Assembly: GCF_000758945.1 (NCBI RefSeq)
Contig: NZ_JRND01000019.1
Location: forward strand, 1 to 64,000
Direction: 5' to 3'
Length of the DNA stretch: 64,000 bases
Source of the DNA: Lancefieldella parvula_C
Lineage (GTDB): Bacteria > Actinomycetota > Coriobacteriia > Coriobacteriales > Atopobiaceae
Position numbers and translations under genes: made by a program. Shown here in pieces: positions 40,568 through 50,790 of this stretch. Under the pieces are notes generated by a model. It was given only the letters and a program-made list of their open reading frames with translations. It was not told the DNA's origin and ran no database searches. The stretch's first letter is position 1. The number at the start of each line of letters is the position of its first letter.

Positions 40568-42617
40568 GAGTTCCTCCCCTTGCATCTAACTTCTCATGTA
40601 CAGTCGTAGAGGATTCTTCCCAAGCTTTGAGCTCTTCATAAATAGTTTCTGCCAAGTTCACAGAAACACCTTTTACCTGAGAAATATCCTCAACACTTGC
40701 AGCCTTTAAGCGCTTAAAAGAGCCAAAATGGCGCATGATATCTTTTTTACGTTTAGGTCCTACACCAGGGATTTCATCCAGAATAGAGACAGTCATTGCC
40801 TTATCTCTAAGCTCGCGATGGAACGTAATCGCAAAACGGTGAGACTCATCACGGACTTGCTTGATGAGATACAAAGAAGCTGACCCCGTAGGCAACACAA
40901 TTGGCGTGTCGTCCCAAGGTACAAAGACTTCCTCATCAGACTTAGCAAGGCCGCAGACAGGAATATCCAACCCCAGCTCATTAAGCTGATTGATTGCAGC
41001 AGTCAGCTGAGGCTTACCGCCATCAACTACCAGCAAATCAGGTCGTGAGCCAAAGCGTTCATCTGCCATACGCTTCGGACTGTATCTTCTGCCCAGGACC
41101 TCTGTCATTGAAACAAAGTCGTTAGCTTCATCAAGCTCAGCGCGGATCTTAAAGCGACGATACTGGCTTTTATCAGCCTTTCCGTTAGTAAAGACCACCA
41201 TCGAGGCAACGGTAAAGTTACCGTGAAGCGTAGAAATATCAAAGCACTCAATGCGCAGCGGTGGTGCATCAAGCGCAAGTGCGCTTTCCAGCTGAAGAAG
41301 TGCCTGGTTAGTGCGGTCGTCGGCATAACCCGTGCGAATCATGTGGCGCATCAGTGCGTGACGAGCGTTAGCAGAAGCCATCTGGAGAAGACGGAACTTC
41401 TCGCCACGTTGTGGGTGATGAAGCACGCAGTTGTGGCCTCGTTTTTGCGTAAGCCACTCGGACAAAACCTCTGCATCGAGAAGATCGATGGGCAGGTTAA
41501 CCTCTGCGGGAATGTCAGCGGTTTCATCGTAGTAGCGCTTTAGGAAGCCCGAAACCAGCTCTTCCTCGGAAACGTCCAAGCCTTTGTCCAGGATAAACTC
41601 AACTGAGCGGATGGTACGACCTTCTCGCACAACAAAAACGCAGGCAGCGGAGATAGTTTCTTCTCGATAAATGCCAATGAGGTCAATGTTGACCGAGGTA
41701 GGAAATGTGACTTGCTGGCGGTCGTCAAGATCAGAAAGTGAAGTCAGGCGGGACTTAAGCCTAGCTGCCTTCTCAAAATCCAGGTCAGCGGCGGCTTCTT
41801 GCATCTGATCTTTGAGCTCAGAGACAATCTCGGAACGATTTCCGCGGAGAAAGTTTTCTACCTGCCTGACGTTCTTTGCGTAGGAAACGGTATCAATGGC
41901 GCCAACGCACACGCCAGGTCCCTTGCCTACGTGGTAATCAAAGCAGGGACGTCCCTTCTTTGCCAGCAGCAAGTTAGCAACAGCCGCCCCATCAGGGTCT
42001 TTTTCGAGCAAACGCTTAGCACGCTTCCACTCCACGCACGTAGCGGAGCAGATAGGCACTACTTTTCTGAGCGTCTCAATGGTCTGGCGAGCGGCGTAAG
42101 AATCAGTGTAGGGACCAAAATAGCGCGTACCCTTCTTGTGTTTCTCGCGCGTGTATTTAATTGCTGGGAAGGTATCTGACTCGGTAATGGCAATGTAGGG
42201 ATAGCTCTTATCGTCTTTGAAGTCCACGTTAAAGTACGGACGATACTGAGCGATAAGATTGCGCTCCAGCACCAGTGCTTCGTGCTCGTTTTCTACCACA
42301 ATGTAGTCAAAACTACGCACGACCTGCATCATCAGTGGAATCTTGGCTCGATCATCTTGAAGTGTGACGTACTGCCTCATGCGAGCACGCAGGTTCTTAG
42401 CTTTTCCTACATAGATAACCTTGCCAGACCCATCTTTCCAGAGGTAACAGCCTGGATCAGTTGGCACCTGATCAACCTGCTCTCTGATGGATACCAGATC
42501 ATCTGAAGGCTCGGAAGAAAATGACGGCGCAAGTCCCGGCGCCCCCGAAGGCACGTAGTTGGGATCAAGGTTGTTCTGAGAGCTATCTTTGCCGTTTTTT
42601 GCGCCGCTTCTGGCCAT
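40560..42617 (-). CDS. uvrC: Excinuclease ABC subunit C
   Basis: A 685-residue UvrC making both incisions in nucleotide excision repair. It has the GIY-YIG nuclease near 50-130 (GCYLWKDGSGKVIYVGKAKNLR), the UVR segment (LKDQMQEAAADLDFEKAARLK) that contacts UvrB, the RNase H-like C-terminal nuclease (ECFDISTLHG) and terminal helix-hairpin-helix motifs (GVGPKRKKDIMRHFGS). An N-terminal extension of about 40 polar residues is unusual. It follows murJ by 1 nt. In most actinobacteria rapZ comes next; here the sialic-acid island intervenes. Confidence 0.97.
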   Translation of the reverse strand: MARSGAKNGKDSSQNNLDPNYVPSGAPGLAPSFSSEPSDDLVSIREQVDQVPTDPGCYLWKDGSGKVIYVGKAKNLRARMRQYVTLQDDRAKIPLMMQVVRSFDYIVVENEHEALVLERNLIAQYRPYFNVDFKDDKSYPYIAITESDTFPAIKYTREKHKKGTRYFGPYTDSYAARQTIETLRKVVPICSATCVEWKRAKRLLEKDPDGAAVANLLLAKKGRPCFDYHVGKGPGVCVGAIDTVSYAKNVRQVENFLRGNRSEIVSELKDQMQEAAADLDFEKAARLKSRLTSLSDLDDRQQVTFPTSVNIDLIGIYREETISAACVFVVREGRTIRSVEFILDKGLDVSEEELVSGFLKRYYDETADIPAEVNLPIDLLDAEVLSEWLTQKRGHNCVLHHPQRGEKFRLLQMASANARHALMRHMIRTGYADDRTNQALLQLESALALDAPPLRIECFDISTLHGNFTVASMVVFTNGKADKSQYRRFKIRAELDEANDFVSMTEVLGRRYSPKRMADERFGSRPDLLVVDGGKPQLTAAINQLNELGLDIPVCGLAKSDEEVFVPWDDTPIVLPTGSASLYLIKQVRDESHRFAITFHRELRDKAMTVSILDEIPGVGPKRKKDIMRHFGSFKRLKAASVEDISQVKGVSVNLAETIYEELKAWEESSTTVHEKLDARGGTHE

Positions 42618-42618
42618 G

Positions 42619-44502
42619 CTATGACCTCACGCGAGAAACCAGTGAACGAAGCATGGCGGACTCTGGTGATTTAAAGAGGATTGCCAAGCCATAGGTAACC
42701 AAAACAGCTGGAATACCTGCAAAGATGCAGTACAGCACGCCATAGAGCGCTCGGCCGTCTGGTACGCCAATAACGGCGCGCAGGCCCACCATGATAAGAA
42801 GTGCTGCAGCCGATCCTGCCAGGCCAAAAAGAATTGAACGAACAAATGCAAACACCATGGACTTAAGTCCAATCTGACCAAGGTGCTTACGCAGGCTGAT
42901 CAACATAATGGTATCGATAACCACATAGAAGATGGCTGAAGTAGCTGCTACAAACATCATGCCAAAGTGAGAAGTACCCACCAGCAGCACTAAAACCTGC
43001 ACGACAGAGCCAAGCGTTGCAGAAACAGCGTAGAGCGTCATACGACGCATAGCAGAGCAGACTTTTTGCAGGTACATGCCAATGCCATACAAAGGCAAAG
43101 CAAGCGACTGGCCAATCAAGAATTGCTGGGTTAACAGCAGTTGGTCTTCAGTGAACTTGCTTGCTCCAATAATAGAAACAAGAGGCATCGAGAAGATCAT
43201 CAAGTACATCATGAACGGCACGGTAAAGAAAAGAATCTGGTTGATACCGTGCTTGAAGTCCTTCTTGAACTGGTCCATATTCTCTTTTGCCCAGCTATCG
43301 GACAGCTCGGTAAAGAGGGCTGTGGTAATAGGCACCGTCAAAATGGAATATGGCAGCGTGTACCAAAGACGAGCGTACGCCGCAACGGAAGCGCCCGATG
43401 CAGAAACACTGAGCTGCGAGCTTGTCTGCACCGACATAGTTACAAACGTGGCAACCACAACAATCAGAGCAGGCGCGCCAATCTTGAGCGTCTCTTTAAG
43501 TGCGGGGTCTTTGAGGTTAATTCTCCACGAGAGCTTAATCCCCTTGCGCTTAAGTGACGGTACCTGAATCAGAACCTGAATCAAAACGCCCAGAGGATTT
43601 CCCAGCGCAAGAATAAGAAGACCCAGCTCAGGATTAGTGTTGACCAAGAAAGCATACGCAAAGAACGATGCCGTAGTCACAAAGTTATTAAAAATAGGAG
43701 CCGCAGCTGGCCAGAGGTAGTCTCGCTCTGCATTCAAAACACCAGAGAAAATGGTGGAGAAGCAATACAGCATAACCTCGATGACAAAGAACCTAAAGAA
43801 GTACACTGCCAGCGTTGGATCAAAATCAGCACCTGCCGAGAAGGACTGTGTATACACCACTTCTGCGGCAAAGAAGAAGCCTAGAACCGCAACAAGTCCA
43901 GTTGCGACAACAACAATGGAAAGCAAGTTAGAGGTATAGGCATTTGCCTCATCCTGCCCAACCTTCTTCTTAATAGAAAGATATACCGGCAAAAAAGCCG
44001 TGGTGAGCATTCCCGCACCAACAAGCTCATAGAGCTGGTCAGGAAGGGTATTTGCAATGGAGTAGCAACTAGCAAGAACGGTAGCACCCATAGCAAATGC
44101 CTGAGCCCAGGTTCTTAAAAAGCCCGTAATACGACTAATCAGAACAAGTACGCTCATCATAGAGGTAGAACGGCTTAAGTCTTTTTGCTTAGAAGCATCC
44201 TCTTCATCAGAAGAAGCCTCTTCACTATAAGAATTACCTGCGTCGAAGTTGCCGTCTGACACAGAGCTGTTATCTGCCTCAGAGTTATCCTCTTCAGCAG
44301 CGGCCTCTTCGAGTTTCTGACTTACAATCTGCTCAAAGGCTTCATCCTCAATTGGTTGATGAAACGTCTCTGGAACAACAATGTTGTCCACTACAGGAGG
44401 CTCATCAAAGGTCTGATCAAGAGCCTTGCTCAGAGTTTCTTCAGATAAGGTTCCATCAGAAGACTCTGCTGAAAGTCGCATATGTTTGGGCTGATATGCC
44501 AC
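42619..44502 (-). CDS. murJ: Lipid II flippase MurJ
   Basis: A 627-residue MOP-superfamily membrane protein with about 14 helices beginning near residue 112 (STSMMSVLVLISRITGFLRTW, the MurJ start signature in part). The first 110 residues are hydrophilic and acidic (many Glu/Asp/Ser), a cytoplasmic extension found in some actinobacterial MviN proteins. It flips lipid II for peptidoglycan synthesis. The start is GTG with GAGGTG 5 nt upstream, sharing one base with the ybaK stop codon (TAGTG). Confidence 0.93.
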   Translation of the reverse strand: MAYQPKHMRLSAESSDGTLSEETLSKALDQTFDEPPVVDNIVVPETFHQPIEDEAFEQIVSQKLEEAAAEEDNSEADNSSVSDGNFDAGNSYSEEASSDEEDASKQKDLSRSTSMMSVLVLISRITGFLRTWAQAFAMGATVLASCYSIANTLPDQLYELVGAGMLTTAFLPVYLSIKKKVGQDEANAYTSNLLSIVVVATGLVAVLGFFFAAEVVYTQSFSAGADFDPTLAVYFFRFFVIEVMLYCFSTIFSGVLNAERDYLWPAAAPIFNNFVTTASFFAYAFLVNTNPELGLLILALGNPLGVLIQVLIQVPSLKRKGIKLSWRINLKDPALKETLKIGAPALIVVVATFVTMSVQTSSQLSVSASGASVAAYARLWYTLPYSILTVPITTALFTELSDSWAKENMDQFKKDFKHGINQILFFTVPFMMYLMIFSMPLVSIIGASKFTEDQLLLTQQFLIGQSLALPLYGIGMYLQKVCSAMRRMTLYAVSATLGSVVQVLVLLVGTSHFGMMFVAATSAIFYVVIDTIMLISLRKHLGQIGLKSMVFAFVRSILFGLAGSAAALLIMVGLRAVIGVPDGRALYGVLYCIFAGIPAVLVTYGLAILFKSPESAMLRSLVSRVRS

Positions 44503-45011
44503 TAGTGCACCTCGCGAACAATATCTGCAAACGTAGCCGATACAAATGAAGCCAAATCTTCTGGAGAAAGCGTTAAACTGAGTCCGCGTTTTCCACCAGA
44601 GATATGGATGAGCTCAAAAAGCTGAGCAGTCTCGTCAATTATAGTGGGAAACTGCTTTTTCATACCAACGGGAGTGCAGCCACCACGAACATAACCTGTT
44701 AAACCCTCAAGCTCTTTAACAGGCAGCATGGAAAGGTTCTTTTGGCCGGACGCAGCTGCTGCTTTCTTAAGATCAAGCTCTTGATCTACAGGAATACAAC
44801 ACACCACATGCTCACCACTTGAAGACACGCAGACAAGTGTTTTGAACGCAGCGTCTGGATCTTCTCCAAGCATCTCTGCAATATGAGTTCCCAACTCACC
44901 AGAAGGAACGTCTTCATCCACCTCGTAAGATTGGAACTCGTAAGCAATGCCGGCAGCATCAAGCTCCCTCATTGCATTTGTCTTTTGAACCTTTGCCGTT
45001 TTTCTCGCCAT
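44502..45011 (-). CDS. ybaK: Cys-tRNA(Pro)/Cys-tRNA(Cys) deacylase YbaK/EbsC
   Basis: A 169-residue YbaK-domain protein that hydrolyses misacylated Cys-tRNA(Pro) in trans. Family features are the lysine in AAFKTLV, the GGCTPVGMKK loop and HISGGKRG. The ATG at 45011 is 1 nt beyond the uvrA stop codon. It is part of the uvrA-ybaK-murJ-uvrC string. Confidence 0.93.
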   Translation of the reverse strand: MARKTAKVQKTNAMRELDAAGIAYEFQSYEVDEDVPSGELGTHIAEMLGEDPDAAFKTLVCVSSSGEHVVCCIPVDQELDLKKAAAASGQKNLSMLPVKELEGLTGYVRGGCTPVGMKKQFPTIIDETAQLFELIHISGGKRGLSLTLSPEDLASFVSATFADIVREVH

Positions 45012-45012
45012 G

Positions 45013-47907
45013 TTATGCACGCTTCTTCTGAGCTTTTTTCTCTGCAGCTAGACGTGCGTTATCGCGGTCAAGAATCTCTTTAAGGAACTTGCCTGTGTGG
45101 CTTTCTGGTGTTGCCGCAACCTTTTCTGGTGTACCAGAAACAACTACGGTTCCACCGCCATCGCCACCCTCTGGGCCCATGTCAATAATACGGTCAGCCA
45201 TCTTGATGACATCCAAGTTGTGCTCAATGACAAGAACGGTGTTACCCGCGTCAACAAGACGCTCAAGCACAACAATAAGCTGTCTGACATCCTCAAAATG
45301 AAGACCAGTTGTTGGCTCATCCAGAATATAAAGAGTTTTACCAGTCTGCTGACGGTGAAGCTCTTTTGCAAGCTTGACGCGCTGTGCCTCGCCGCCAGAA
45401 AGCGTGGTTGCTGGCTGACCAAGATGAATGTAGCCAAGACCTACATCGTGGAGAGTCTGCAACTTGTTCTTAATGCGAGGAATGTTTGCAAAGAACGCAA
45501 GAGCCTCATGAACCGTCATGTCAAGCACGTCAGAGACGGACTTGCCGTGGTAGAGAATCTCTAGCGTCTCGCGGTTATAACGCTTACCATGGCAGACCTC
45601 GCAAGGGACATAGACGTCAGGCAAGAAGTTCATCTCAATCTTGATCTGGCCGTCGCCCTTACAAGCCTCGCAGCGACCTCCTTGGACGTTAAACGAGAAA
45701 CGCCCAGCTGAGTAGCCACGTGCGCGAGACTCTGGAACGGAGGCATACAGTGCACGCAGGTCATCCCAAAGGCCAATATAGGTTGCTGGGTTAGAACGAG
45801 GTGTTCTACCAATAGGGCTTTGGTCAATATCAATGACCTTATCGATAAGATCAACGCCCTCGAGCTTTTTATACTCTCCCACCACACGCTTTGAGTGCTG
45901 AACTGCATTGGTAAGTGCAGGTGCAAGGGTATCGGTAACCAAAGAAGACTTACCAGAACCAGAAACGCCTGTGACTACCGTCAACGTGCCCAGCTCAATA
46001 GCGGCGGAAACATTCTTAAGGTTGTTAGCGCTCGCTCCCGTAATCTTGATCTTTCCGCGGCCAGGCTTACGGCGAGTCTCTGGAAGTCTAATCTGCTTCT
46101 TTCCTGTAAGGTACGCCCCTGTGATGGAATCAGGGTTCTTAATGATCTCTTCTGGAGTTCCTGCTGCAACAACATGACCACCAAGCTCACCCGCGCCTGG
46201 ACCCATGTCAATGACGTAGTCAGCCGCACGAATAGTATCTTCATCGTGCTCAACAACAAGTACGGTATTACCACGGTCTCTGAGCTGCTTAAGTGTCTCA
46301 ATAAGACGGTTGTTGTCTCTTTGGTGAAGGCCAATAGAAGGCTCGTCCAGAATGTAAAGGACGCCCATAAGACCAGCACCAATTTGAGTTGCTAGGCGAA
46401 TACGCTGGGCTTCTCCACCAGAAAGCGATGCTGCCGCACGAGAAAGCGTGAGGTAGTCCAAGCCAACGTTTACCAAGAATTGCAGCCTTGCCACAATTTC
46501 TTTGACAATAGGACCTGCAATAACCTTCTGACGGTCAGTAATATTTAACTGCTTAAAGAACTCCAGTGACTCCTTACAGGAGAGTTCGCAAACCTCCCAG
46601 ATGTTCTTCTCGCCAACGGTAACAGAAAGAATTTCTGGCTTTAAGCGAGCTCCGTGGCAGGTTGTACAAGGCATCTCGCGAATGTATTTCTCAAGATGCG
46701 TCTTCATATTTTCCGACGTGGTCTCTTGGTACTTGTCAAAAAGAATCTTTCTGACGCCAGAGAACGTGGTAAACCAATGTGTATTGCGACCATCGCGCGT
46801 CTTGTAGTCAACGCGAATCTTAGTAGAACCAAGGCCGCCGAGAAGGGCGTCTTGCACCTTCTTGGGCAGCTTGTTCCAAGGTGTTGTATCAGATACGTCA
46901 AAATGCTTGCAGACTGCAGACAAAATCTGAGGATAGTAATTGGAGTGGCCAAAGAGGCTTCCAAAAACGCCCTCTGATACGGACAGTTTTGGATCAGCAA
47001 TGAGTGCCGCCGCATCAATAATTTTGCGAGTTCCTAGGCCATCACAGTCAGGACAGGCGCCGTAAGGAGCGTTGAAGGAGAAATCGCGAGGCTGCAGGTC
47101 ATCCATAGAGTGACCGTGAATAGGACAAGCAAGCGCCAGCGAATACTGCAAGAGCTCTTCTGGCATAGTCTCTGGATTGGATTTATCAGCCAGGAGCAAT
47201 ACGCCTACCTTGCCCTGGGCAAGCTTAGTTGCCTGCTCAACGCCTTCAACAATGCGACCCAAAGAATCCGGACGGATGACAATACGGTCAACAACCACTT
47301 CAATATCATGCTTGAGTGTTTTGCCCAGCGTGATTTCTTCATCAAGTTCACGTACAACGCCGTCAACACGAACGCGAGAAAATCCTTCTTTGCGCAGGTC
47401 CTCAAAAAGTTTGACATACTCACCCTTGCGGCCCAAAACAACAGGAGCCAGAACATAGGCTCTGCGCCCCTGACCAGCCTCAAGGATTTTATCGGCAACC
47501 TGATCTGTTGTCTGACGCTCAATAACGCGGCCGCACTCAGGGCAGTGAGGAGTACCCATACGAGCATACAAAAGGCGCAGATAATCATAGATTTCTGTAA
47601 CAGTACCTACGGTTGAGCGAGGATTTCTAGAAGTTGTCTTCTGGTCAATAGATACAGCCGGAGAAAGACCGTCAATAGAGTCTAGGTCTGGCTTATCCAT
47701 CTGTCCCAGGAACTGACGGGCATAGCTGGACAAGGACTCAACGTAGCGGCGCTGTCCCTCTGCGTAAATTGTGTCAAAGGCAAGGCTGGACTTGCCCGAA
47801 CCAGAAAGTCCCGTAATAACTACCAGCTGATCACGAGGGATATCAATGTCAATATCTTGCAGGTTGTGCTCTCGTGCGCCACGGATAGCAATTTTGCTTG
47901 AAGCCAT
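45013..47907 (-). CDS. uvrA: Excinuclease ABC subunit A
   Basis: A 964-residue damage-recognition ATPase of excision repair. Both ABC modules are present: Walker A GLSGSGKSS near the N terminus and GVSGSGKSS in the second half, signature LSGGEAQR in each, and the second-module zinc finger CEACKGDGQ...CEVCHGKRY. It leads the minus-strand unit uvrA-ybaK-murJ-uvrC-small gene. Confidence 0.98.
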   Translation of the reverse strand: MASSKIAIRGAREHNLQDIDIDIPRDQLVVITGLSGSGKSSLAFDTIYAEGQRRYVESLSSYARQFLGQMDKPDLDSIDGLSPAVSIDQKTTSRNPRSTVGTVTEIYDYLRLLYARMGTPHCPECGRVIERQTTDQVADKILEAGQGRRAYVLAPVVLGRKGEYVKLFEDLRKEGFSRVRVDGVVRELDEEITLGKTLKHDIEVVVDRIVIRPDSLGRIVEGVEQATKLAQGKVGVLLLADKSNPETMPEELLQYSLALACPIHGHSMDDLQPRDFSFNAPYGACPDCDGLGTRKIIDAAALIADPKLSVSEGVFGSLFGHSNYYPQILSAVCKHFDVSDTTPWNKLPKKVQDALLGGLGSTKIRVDYKTRDGRNTHWFTTFSGVRKILFDKYQETTSENMKTHLEKYIREMPCTTCHGARLKPEILSVTVGEKNIWEVCELSCKESLEFFKQLNITDRQKVIAGPIVKEIVARLQFLVNVGLDYLTLSRAAASLSGGEAQRIRLATQIGAGLMGVLYILDEPSIGLHQRDNNRLIETLKQLRDRGNTVLVVEHDEDTIRAADYVIDMGPGAGELGGHVVAAGTPEEIIKNPDSITGAYLTGKKQIRLPETRRKPGRGKIKITGASANNLKNVSAAIELGTLTVVTGVSGSGKSSLVTDTLAPALTNAVQHSKRVVGEYKKLEGVDLIDKVIDIDQSPIGRTPRSNPATYIGLWDDLRALYASVPESRARGYSAGRFSFNVQGGRCEACKGDGQIKIEMNFLPDVYVPCEVCHGKRYNRETLEILYHGKSVSDVLDMTVHEALAFFANIPRIKNKLQTLHDVGLGYIHLGQPATTLSGGEAQRVKLAKELHRQQTGKTLYILDEPTTGLHFEDVRQLIVVLERLVDAGNTVLVIEHNLDVIKMADRIIDMGPEGGDGGGTVVVSGTPEKVAATPESHTGKFLKEILDRDNARLAAEKKAQKKRA

Positions 47908-47970
47908 AGTTCCTCACATAACCGGTTTGACGTGCACGTTTCTTTTGACGAGCCTACTGCCAAACAATAG

Positions 47971-48014
47971 AAAACAACATCAGTACACAGATGTAATTTG
48001 TGCGTACTGATGTT
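47971..48014 (-). terminator. Terminator of the nanQ-like gene
   Basis: AACATCAGTAC and GTACTGATGTT (11-bp stem) with TTGTTTTC following on the minus strand, 48 nt after the stop codon. Confidence 0.75.
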
Positions 48015-48061
48015 CTAGTATACCCAAGATAGTGCTGCCAAAACACGGCAAGCGCCCTTCC

Positions 48062-48523
48062 CTATTTAATACGAACCTTCATCACAGCTTTTTTGAGCTT
48101 TGAGCCAGATTTCTCCAGCGTGCAGCCTGGTTTGTGGGCATCTGATGGAGGTGTCACCAGAAGATCACCTGCATGCAGGGTGACCCATGTCTCTTCCCCA
48201 GGATTGGTATAAGCGCCAAAATCAGCGTCAGCATTGAAATCACCCTTAAGAACACACTGCTCAAGAGGGGCAACAGCAATGCTTTCGGTGCCAGAAATAA
48301 CTACGTGAATATCGGCGTAAATCTTATGAGCCTCATAGTCCTTCTCGCCAGGCAAAGCTGACTCAAACTCCATGACGTTCACAAAAACGTTATCTCCGTC
48401 AATTTCTGTCTTGCCCAAAGGCAGCTCGTCCAAATTGTGGGTTGCCAAAAACTCCGCAGCACAAGCCATATATTTCTGACCAAAGTCATTCTCAGATAAG
48501 TTTTTAATTGACGAGAAAATCAT
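48062..48523 (-). CDS. YhcH/YjgK/YiaL (DUF386) family protein, possible sialic acid anomerase
   Basis: A 153-residue cupin-like protein with the family metal-site motifs EAHKIYADIHVV and GDLLVTPPSDAHKPG. E. coli YhcH (NanQ) belongs to the nan operon and speeds anomer exchange of N-acetylneuraminate. Here it is a single gene about 10 kb from the nan/sat island; the shared function is inferred from family and the genome context. Confidence 0.85.
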   Translation of the reverse strand: MIFSSIKNLSENDFGQKYMACAAEFLATHNLDELPLGKTEIDGDNVFVNVMEFESALPGEKDYEAHKIYADIHVVISGTESIAVAPLEQCVLKGDFNADADFGAYTNPGEETWVTLHAGDLLVTPPSDAHKPGCTLEKSGSKLKKAVMKVRIK

Positions 48524-48641
48524 GTGAACCTCCTACGTTCAGCTAAAGTACGCCGAAAAGATTATAGCTATCTCGTTTGCCATAAAGTTCTATGGGTAGA
48601 ATTAAATAGTTACTGCATACAACTGCTACATAAGGAGAGAC

Positions 48642-49490
48642 ATGGCAGACGTAGATATTGATCGTGAGGCGCTTCGTAAAGAGATTGACGCTGCCCTTCA
48701 CGGCAAAAAGAAAGAGCCACAGCCACCAGCGGGTTTTGAACTTAATCAGCACTCAAGCGTGAAGCACGTTATTGGCGTTGTTTCTGGTAAGGGTGGCGTT
48801 GGCAAGTCTTTTGTCACCGGCATTCTTGCAACTAACCTTGCTCGCGCAGGTAAGCGCGTTGGTATTCTTGACGGTGATATTACCGGTCCTTCAATTCCTC
48901 GTATGTTTGGCATCTCTGACGAGCGCTCTTACGGCGTTGAAGAGCAGCTTATTCCAATTGAGGATGCAAACGGCATCAAGATTATGAGTGCCAACCTGGT
49001 GCTTCAGAACGAGACCGACCCTGTTCTCTGGAGAGGCCCCGTTGTTGCTGGTGCTATCCAGCAGTTCTACAGCCAGTGCAACTGGGGTGACTTGGATTAT
49101 CTTCTGATTGATATGCCTCCAGGAACAGGCGATGTTGCGCTAACGGTATTCCAGTCCCTTCCTGTTGAAGGTGTTGTGATTGTTTCTTCTCCACAAGATC
49201 TTGTTCAGATGGTTGTGGGCAAGGCAGTTCGCATGGCAGAAATGATGCATGTACCTGTACTTGGTTTGATTGAGAACATGGCATATATCACCTGCCCTCA
49301 CTGCGATGAGCGCATTGAGCCTTACGGTCCATCAAAGCTTGCTGAGACCGCAGCGGCATTTAACCTCAAGCCTTTAGGACAGCTTCCTATGGATGCAATC
49401 TTTGCGCAGATTGCCGATAAGGGAACCTTTAGCACCGAGCTTCCAGAAGGCCTTGTTCCTGACGCTACACAAAGCGTTCTTGATCTGTAA
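48642..49490 (+). CDS. Mrp/ApbC family iron-sulfur carrier ATPase
   Basis: A 282-residue P-loop ATPase of the Mrp/NBP35 family. The deviant Walker A is GKGGVGKS (49-56), the switch is DGDITGPSIP, and the iron-sulfur cysteines are C218 and C221 (CPHC). It loads or carries iron-sulfur clusters. The usual N-terminal DUF59 domain is absent. AAGGAGAG precedes the ATG. It heads a plus-strand run with the two flavoproteins. Confidence 0.93.
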   Translation: MADVDIDREALRKEIDAALHGKKKEPQPPAGFELNQHSSVKHVIGVVSGKGGVGKSFVTGILATNLARAGKRVGILDGDITGPSIPRMFGISDERSYGVEEQLIPIEDANGIKIMSANLVLQNETDPVLWRGPVVAGAIQQFYSQCNWGDLDYLLIDMPPGTGDVALTVFQSLPVEGVVIVSSPQDLVQMVVGKAVRMAEMMHVPVLGLIENMAYITCPHCDERIEPYGPSKLAETAAAFNLKPLGQLPMDAIFAQIADKGTFSTELPEGLVPDATQSVLDL

Positions 49491-49535
49491 GCCCTAGAAG
49501 CTGGTACTTACACAACACAAAAGGTAATTCTTACT

Positions 49536-50789
49536 ATGGCTCAAACAACGCGCATTAAAGAACGACAAGCAGCACAAGCTCTGCGCATCAAGCAAGCTCA
49601 GGCATTCATGGTGCCAGACAACATTGATGTAGCAATTCTAGGTGGCGGCGCAGCAGGTCTCTGCGCTGCCACCACTGCTGCCGAAGCTCTTGGCGAAGGT
49701 AAACGCGTTGTCGTCTTTGAAAAAGCACTGGAAAGCGGCAGAACCATCCTGGCAACAGGCGGAGGACGCTGCAACTTTACCAATACTGATTTGAGCTTTG
49801 AGAATTTCTCTCATCCAGAGTTTGTCCAGGCTGTTTGCAAAGATAAGGACACCTTCCTTGCAGACATTCTCTCTTTCTTTAGGTCCAGCGGTCTTGCTTG
49901 GGCTACAGAAGACGAAGGCAGAATGTACCCTCTTACCAGGCAAGCAAGCTCCATCCAATCACTGCTGCTCAAGCGAGCTCAAAAAGCTGGCGTGCAATTT
50001 GCCCTAGGACGAGAAGTCACTTCGGTAAAACCCCAGCACAATGGCTTCACCATTGCCTTTCAAGAATGCTTTGCTGGCGAGAAAACCTACAAGGTCCACG
50101 CATCAACAGTAATCCTAGCTACTGGCGGGCTCACAACCACAAATCTTGCAGAGAGCCTTGACTTGCAGACCACCTCACTGCGACCGGGACTTTGTGCACT
50201 CACCTGCAAGCCCGAGCCCCCAACAAGCCTTGATGGAAAGCGCGTTCGAGCACACGCAGCTCTTTTAAGAGACGGAGCTGTGCTCAAACAGGAATCTGGT
50301 GAGCTTCTTTTTAGGTCATTTGGACTCTCGGGCATCATGATTTTCAACTTGTCTCGCACAGCCTTGCCTGGCGACGTATTTGAGATTGATCTTCTCCCTC
50401 AGCTTACGGAAGAGGAAGTTGCAGCAGCTGTAGAAGCTCACACCACCGACGGTCTTCTCGACCCACAGATTGTTGCCTACCTGGGCGCCAATGACTCAGT
50501 TGAAGTCACTGTTGCCAAGGCTCACAAAATGGCCTTTACCGTTACGGGTACGTCTTCCAAAGTTGTCCCTCAGGTCTGTATTGGTGGAATTTCCATCAAT
50601 CAAGTAGACTCAATCACTCTTGAAGCGCATGACATTCCTGGTCTGTTTATTGCAGGAGAAGCCCTTGATATTGATGCTCAATGTGGAGGATTTAACCTCT
50701 CGTGGGCGTGGAAGAGCGGTATGGTTGCCGGTCTGGCTGCCGCTAAAAGCGCTGGTCAGAAAAATGCACCTTTGAAAAAGGACAACTAA
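49536..50789 (+). CDS. HI0933/BaiN-family FAD-dependent oxidoreductase
   Basis: A 417-residue flavoprotein. The FAD-binding GGGAAGLCAA lies at 35-44, followed by the family marks GGGRCNFTN and the C-terminal DIDAQCGGFNLSWAWKSG. BaiN of gut clostridia, a relative, was proposed to act in bile acid dehydroxylation, but the substrate of most family members is unknown and I make no such call here. One nucleotide separates it from the next gene. Confidence 0.88.
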   Translation: MAQTTRIKERQAAQALRIKQAQAFMVPDNIDVAILGGGAAGLCAATTAAEALGEGKRVVVFEKALESGRTILATGGGRCNFTNTDLSFENFSHPEFVQAVCKDKDTFLADILSFFRSSGLAWATEDEGRMYPLTRQASSIQSLLLKRAQKAGVQFALGREVTSVKPQHNGFTIAFQECFAGEKTYKVHASTVILATGGLTTTNLAESLDLQTTSLRPGLCALTCKPEPPTSLDGKRVRAHAALLRDGAVLKQESGELLFRSFGLSGIMIFNLSRTALPGDVFEIDLLPQLTEEEVAAAVEAHTTDGLLDPQIVAYLGANDSVEVTVAKAHKMAFTVTGTSSKVVPQVCIGGISINQVDSITLEAHDIPGLFIAGEALDIDAQCGGFNLSWAWKSGMVAGLAAAKSAGQKNAPLKKDN

Positions 50790-50790
50790 C

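Noticed and set aside
49536..50789. Bile-acid function for the BaiN-like flavoprotein
   Set aside because: Family likeness only; no other bai gene is in the window, and the family is broad.
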